Under the pieces are notes generated by a model. That model had not been told where the DNA came from and ran no database searches. It was given only the letters and a program-made list of their open reading frames with translations. Below are positions 41,095 through 43,573 of a stretch of DNA of 43,573 nucleotides, in pieces. Position 1 is the stretch's first letter; every line of letters begins with the position of its first letter. This DNA comes from Chitinophagales bacterium (lineage in GTDB: Bacteria > Bacteroidota > Bacteroidia > Chitinophagales > Saprospiraceae): positions 1 to 43,573 of the forward strand of contig JAFLBP010000043.1 of the NCBI GenBank assembly GCA_017303875.1, read 5' to 3'. Made by a program: the position numbers and the translations under genes.

Positions 41095-41337
41095 TTATTG
41101 AACAACATCAACATTAATAATAATCTCATACTGAGTTTTCTGTTCCTGGGTCAGCGTGTTCCACTCTTCAGGAGTAGAGAGTAAGCCCAGTTGGAGAAGC
41201 AGATAGATAAACCAAGGTAACATGATAGGAACGATTTGAATGTGAAGAGGAAATTTTGTTTCGATGAGGCAAAGATGGGGATAATCATCTCCGGCATTCA
41301 AGGACAATTACGCAATTTTGGAACAGGGTAAATTTGA
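41019..41337. repeat. 68-bp imperfect direct repeat pair (units 41019-41086 and 41270-41337)
   Basis: The units are 251 bp apart. Both start CAAAGATG, have TTCAAGGACAA at the same internal distance, and end in the identical TTTTGGAACAGGGTAAATTTGA-type block (first 20 bases shown as TTTTGGAACAGGGTAAATTT). On the minus strand CATCTTTG is one base from a -7 box, so the unit may be a duplicated promoter region; the small ORF 41223-41095 lies just beyond the second unit. The rest of 41224-41708 holds only this unit and a candidate promoter. Confidence 0.6.
41095..41223 (-). CDS. possible 42-residue membrane-associated small protein
   Basis: ATG 41223 to TAA 41095. A hydrophobic N-terminal helix (MLPWFIYLLLQLGLL) is followed by a polar tail with STPEEWNTLTQEQKTQYE, which looks like genuine coding sequence (compact acidic helix, no rare composition). 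It lies between the two units of a 68-bp direct repeat. The alternative longer frame up to 41307 begins inside the repeat and is not preferred. No family recognised; function unknown. Confidence 0.45.
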   Translation of the reverse strand: MLPWFIYLLLQLGLLSTPEEWNTLTQEQKTQYEIIINVDVVQ

Positions 41338-41556
41338 CGGATTGGCTGTTACAGGTCCGCTACAGGAGTATTAGACTATGGAGGCCGCACACAACAGCCT
41401 TATCCATATAAGATCTGATTTCAACTTAAAATCAATTACTTATGCAATCCAGGGAAAAAGCATTCCGGGAAAAGGCGAATTTACTACATAACAATGTAAA
41501 TATTGCTACATATACTTACTACATATTTATTTTTTTGTATAAAATTAGAAATTTTA

Positions 41557-41588
41557 TTTGGATTCAAGAAAGCCGCACATTACTTTCG
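41557..41588 (+). promoter_or_regulatory. candidate promoter for the 513-residue protein gene
   Basis: TTTG at 41557-41560, a 20-bp spacer and TACTTTCG at 41581-41588, one mismatch from TAnnTTTG. A second exact -7 match, TATGTTTG, lies at 41593-41600 but has no -33 partner. Either would transcribe towards the ATG at 41709. Confidence 0.35.
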
Positions 41589-41708
41589 CCGTTATGTTTG
41601 TCTGGCCAGGGCTTGAGTGTTCCATGTATTGTTTCCGAATTGGCCATCAAACAACATGAATTCTATTGTCACCATAACCGCCAATTCTTGGTTTTAAATA
41701 TCATCACC

Positions 41709-43250
41709 ATGGAAGTTGTACATGAGCTTATCTATTTGCTGGATCGTTATTCCGTTCGACACATCGACGTGATTACCAACCCTCGTACGGCCCCCGACAA
41801 AAAGGAGAGCCGTTATCACGATTATTATGCAGGCACGCGGGAAGGTCGCTGGGCCGATGATGCCGAAGCGGCTGTAGCCTTTGGTATGGAGCCGGAGAGC
41901 AAAAACTGGCAGCGCTTTAAAAATGAGGTAAAAAAGCGAATCGCAAATTCGTTACTGTTTATTGAGGGAGATGAGCAAAGCATGAGTGAATATAATAGAA
42001 TGCAAACAATGGCTACTCAACAATGGGCTGTTGCTATGACATGTTGGTTGAGGGGCGCTAAAAAAACATATTTAGAATTTGCATATAAAGCACTCGATAT
42101 CGCTCAAAAGTACGAGATTATTGAGCAGGCTATGATAATAACACTACATTTAAAACACTCTTTTGTGTCTGATTTCACCATGCGTAAGGAATACGAACGT
42201 TTAAATAAATTATCAAACATATATTTTGATGCATTTGTCCAAGAGCAAAAGGCAAAAGATGCTTATGAAGTCCTGCTATTACCTTTATTGAATAAAAAAG
42301 GAAAAAGAAAAGAAGCATCAATTTTAGCACTTGAATTATTTGAAAATCTAAAAAAGGCCTCTCCAAATAACAATTTCATATATTTTAATCAACTTTTAAC
42401 TGAAATTCATATGTATGCATCTCTATTAAATCATAATTGGAAAGAAGCACTATATGTAATTGAAGAGGGGAAAAAGTTTATTCAACAAAAACCATTTTTT
42501 AAACAAGGTTTTTATCTCACATTAAGTCTACAAGAAATTGTTTGCAACATAATGATTAAAAACTACAAGATTATTGAGCCTAAAATTCAAGAAATATTAA
42601 AATTAATCCCTGAAGGAACTTATAACTGGTTTAAAACCAACGAACTTCAAGTAGTCAACTCCCTCTACTCCCAAAACTACCGCGAAGCCTGGGACACCTA
42701 TAAATTAGTTACCAAACACAAGCTGTACAACATCAATGTCACGCCGTTAGATAAAGAAACCTGGCGTTTGTTCTATGCCTATCTGGTGTTGCTGATTCGG
42801 CAGGGGAAGCTGGAGCTTTCTCCGCGCGAAAAAGGTGACGCAGAGAAATTCAGAATCAATTCCTGGCTTAATGATGTCAGCACCTTGAGCCTTGACAAGC
42901 AGGGGGCTAATATTCCTGTGTTGATTTTTCATACAGTTTTTCTGTTTGTAGAAGATCGCTACGATGAATATGTGAATCGTATGGAGGCCCTGCGCAAATA
43001 CAAACAACGCAACCTCGATCCTGAGAATGAGCATTACCGCACCGATTGTTTTATCCGCCTCCTGGATCTTTTTGCCGAAAACCACAGCCCTAAAGTACTG
43101 CTACAAGAAGCAGCGCCTTTGCTTAAAGGGCTCTATTCGGTGAGCACCGACCTGCTCGACAGTTCTTTTGAACTGGAAGTACTGCCTTATGAGCATTTGT
43201 GGGAATGGCTGCTGGAAGTGTACGAAACAAGAAGGGCTGGGAAAAAATAA
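41709..43250 (+). CDS. 513-residue helical-repeat protein, unknown family
   Basis: The reading frame is open from 41442, but residues 1-89 of that frame look non-coding (AT-rich, many aromatic/basic residues), while ATG 41709 begins a coherent protein: MEVVHELIYLLDRYSVRHIDVITNP, quoted in part, RYHDYYAGTREGRWADDAEAAVAFG. Pairs of amphipathic helices resembling TPR/SEL1-type repeats run from about residue 100 to 480 (YLEFAYKALDIAQKYEIIEQA, NNFIYFNQLLTEIHMYASLL in fragments). No catalytic motif and no signal peptide. Base composition falls sharply in the centre (about 42060-42640 is AT-rich) against GC-neutral flanks, as if parts were exchanged between paralogues. I do not recognise the family; a cytoplasmic scaffold role is possible. 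Confidence 0.7.
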   Translation: MEVVHELIYLLDRYSVRHIDVITNPRTAPDKKESRYHDYYAGTREGRWADDAEAAVAFGMEPESKNWQRFKNEVKKRIANSLLFIEGDEQSMSEYNRMQTMATQQWAVAMTCWLRGAKKTYLEFAYKALDIAQKYEIIEQAMIITLHLKHSFVSDFTMRKEYERLNKLSNIYFDAFVQEQKAKDAYEVLLLPLLNKKGKRKEASILALELFENLKKASPNNNFIYFNQLLTEIHMYASLLNHNWKEALYVIEEGKKFIQQKPFFKQGFYLTLSLQEIVCNIMIKNYKIIEPKIQEILKLIPEGTYNWFKTNELQVVNSLYSQNYREAWDTYKLVTKHKLYNINVTPLDKETWRLFYAYLVLLIRQGKLELSPREKGDAEKFRINSWLNDVSTLSLDKQGANIPVLIFHTVFLFVEDRYDEYVNRMEALRKYKQRNLDPENEHYRTDCFIRLLDLFAENHSPKVLLQEAAPLLKGLYSVSTDLLDSSFELEVLPYEHLWEWLLEVYETRRAGKK

Positions 43251-43322
43251 GCCGGTGGAACACAAAATGAGCTGGCCGAGCAAATTCTGGATCGGCTTAT
43301 TAATGCGTCAGATCATACCCGG

Positions 43323-43430
43323 ATGGTAGGTGTTACGCTGTTGTACGGATTCTGTTTATTACTAGGCTACTGGATTGTTCGTTTGTATCAATACTCCCTG
43401 AACGCAGAGCTGACTTCCGAAGCTAAATAA
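43323..43430 (+). CDS. possible 35-residue membrane protein following the 513-residue gene
   Basis: ATG 43323 to TAA 43430 encodes one transmembrane helix (VTLLYGFCLLLGYWIV) and a polar tail. The same frame is open all the way back to the TAA (43248) that ends the preceding CDS, and the intervening 24 codons (GTQNELAEQILDRLINAS) also look like a normal amphipathic helix. So it may be a separate gene with an unusual start, a gene whose start has been lost, or a readthrough extension of the 513-residue protein. Unknown family. Confidence 0.4.
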   Translation: MVGVTLLYGFCLLLGYWIVRLYQYSLNAELTSEAK

Positions 43431-43450
43431 AGGCGAATTATTGACGCCCC

Positions 43451-43488
43451 AAAAACAAAAGCCCCGCACACATGAAGTGTACGAGGCT
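43451..43488 (-). terminator. rRNA operon terminator
   Basis: On the minus strand, after the 5S gene, a 12-bp stem (43477-43488 with 43460-43471, two G-T wobbles, 5-base loop) is followed by TTTTGTTTTT (43459-43451 region). This is a rho-independent terminator expected at the end of an rRNA operon. Confidence 0.75.
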
Positions 43489-43500
43489 AATGAGTAGCTT

Positions 43501-43573
43501 GGGTTGGCATCGACCTACTCTCCCGGGGCAACAACCCCAGTACCATCAGCGCTGGCAGGCTTAACGACTCTGT
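43501..43573 (-). rRNA. rrf: 5S ribosomal RNA, 3' part (cut by window edge)
   Basis: Read on the minus strand the sequence contains the 5S 3' half: GATGGTACTGGGGTTGTTGC, then CCCCGGGAGAGTAGGTCGATGCCAA, quoted in part (helix IV/loop E region GAGAGTAGGT and the terminal helix). About 73 bases are present; the 5' part of 5S and presumably 23S and 16S lie beyond the right edge. It is the last gene of an rrn operon transcribed leftward and followed by a terminator. Confidence 0.9.

Noticed and set aside
40845..41117. 90-codon plus-strand ORF
   Set aside because: No domain, no signal, overlaps a repeat unit and a better minus-strand small ORF; composition looks random.
41442..41708. N-terminal extension of the 513-residue protein
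   Set aside because: Upstream residues look non-coding and overlap candidate promoter elements; ATG 41709 begins the coherent protein.
1..43573. CRISPR array or tRNA genes
   Set aside because: I found no regularly spaced short repeats of CRISPR type and no cloverleaf-like tRNA sequence in any intergenic region.

Overview
The window looks like a chromosomal segment of a Bacteroidota (Bacteroidetes) bacterium, probably a Saprospiraceae-type environmental lineage. Reasons: many starts are preceded by the Bacteroidota -7 element TAnnTTTG; two large exported proteins end in type IX secretion (T9SS) sorting domains; gliding-motility lipoproteins GldG and GldH are present; and DUF5777, GSCFA and SprB-like repeats are typical of the phylum. 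Base composition is near 50% GC for most genes, with AT-rich stretches around 25.1-27.6 kb and inside the gene at 42.1-42.6 kb. The lineage assignment is inference; no 16S sequence is present.

Layout. 0-1.1 kb: a lone tyrosine recombinase with a recognisable promoter that contains an operator-like palindrome. 1.2-2.9 kb (minus): yifB/comM and a 40-residue membrane protein just upstream. 3.1-5.7 kb (plus): two cytochrome c-like lipoproteins, an OB-fold membrane-anchored protein and a DUF5777 beta-barrel, probably one envelope module. 5.7-7.7 kb (minus): an FAD-dependent dehydrogenase and a small exported protein. 8.0-9.2 kb: a papain-fold (C1B) peptidase. 9.2-14.9 kb: divergent genes for a beta-helix/PA14 exported protein and a 999-residue T9SS cargo. 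15.1-22.7 kb: mostly housekeeping (lipoprotein, hemW, gldH, proB, GSCFA, orphan DUF433, lauroyl-type acyltransferase, DUF1800). 22.8-28.6 kb (minus): a three-gene operon encoding a metzincin-like protease, a small exported protein and a T9SS cargo, divergent from an XRE regulator. 28.8-36.8 kb (plus except one GNAT gene): XRE regulator, MBL hydrolase, aminopeptidase P, smpB, a membrane protein, gldG and a sodium:solute symporter. 37.3-40.5 kb (minus): a five-gene operon of proteins I do not recognise, most with signal peptides and two clearly paralogous cysteine-motif proteins. 41.7-43.25 kb: an unrecognised 513-residue helical protein with mosaic composition. The right edge cuts into the 3' part of a 5S rRNA gene, so an rRNA operon lies on the minus strand beyond the window.

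The strongest novel signals are: (1) a 162-bp structured intergenic element present twice (14978-15139 and 31288-31449), with 21-bp terminal inverted repeats, five nested stems and compensatory base changes between copies, plus shorter hairpins sharing its arm motif, all in the short gaps between convergent genes; and (2) the 37.3-40.5 kb operon of uncharacterised, largely exported proteins, preceded by a 38-bp nested palindrome.
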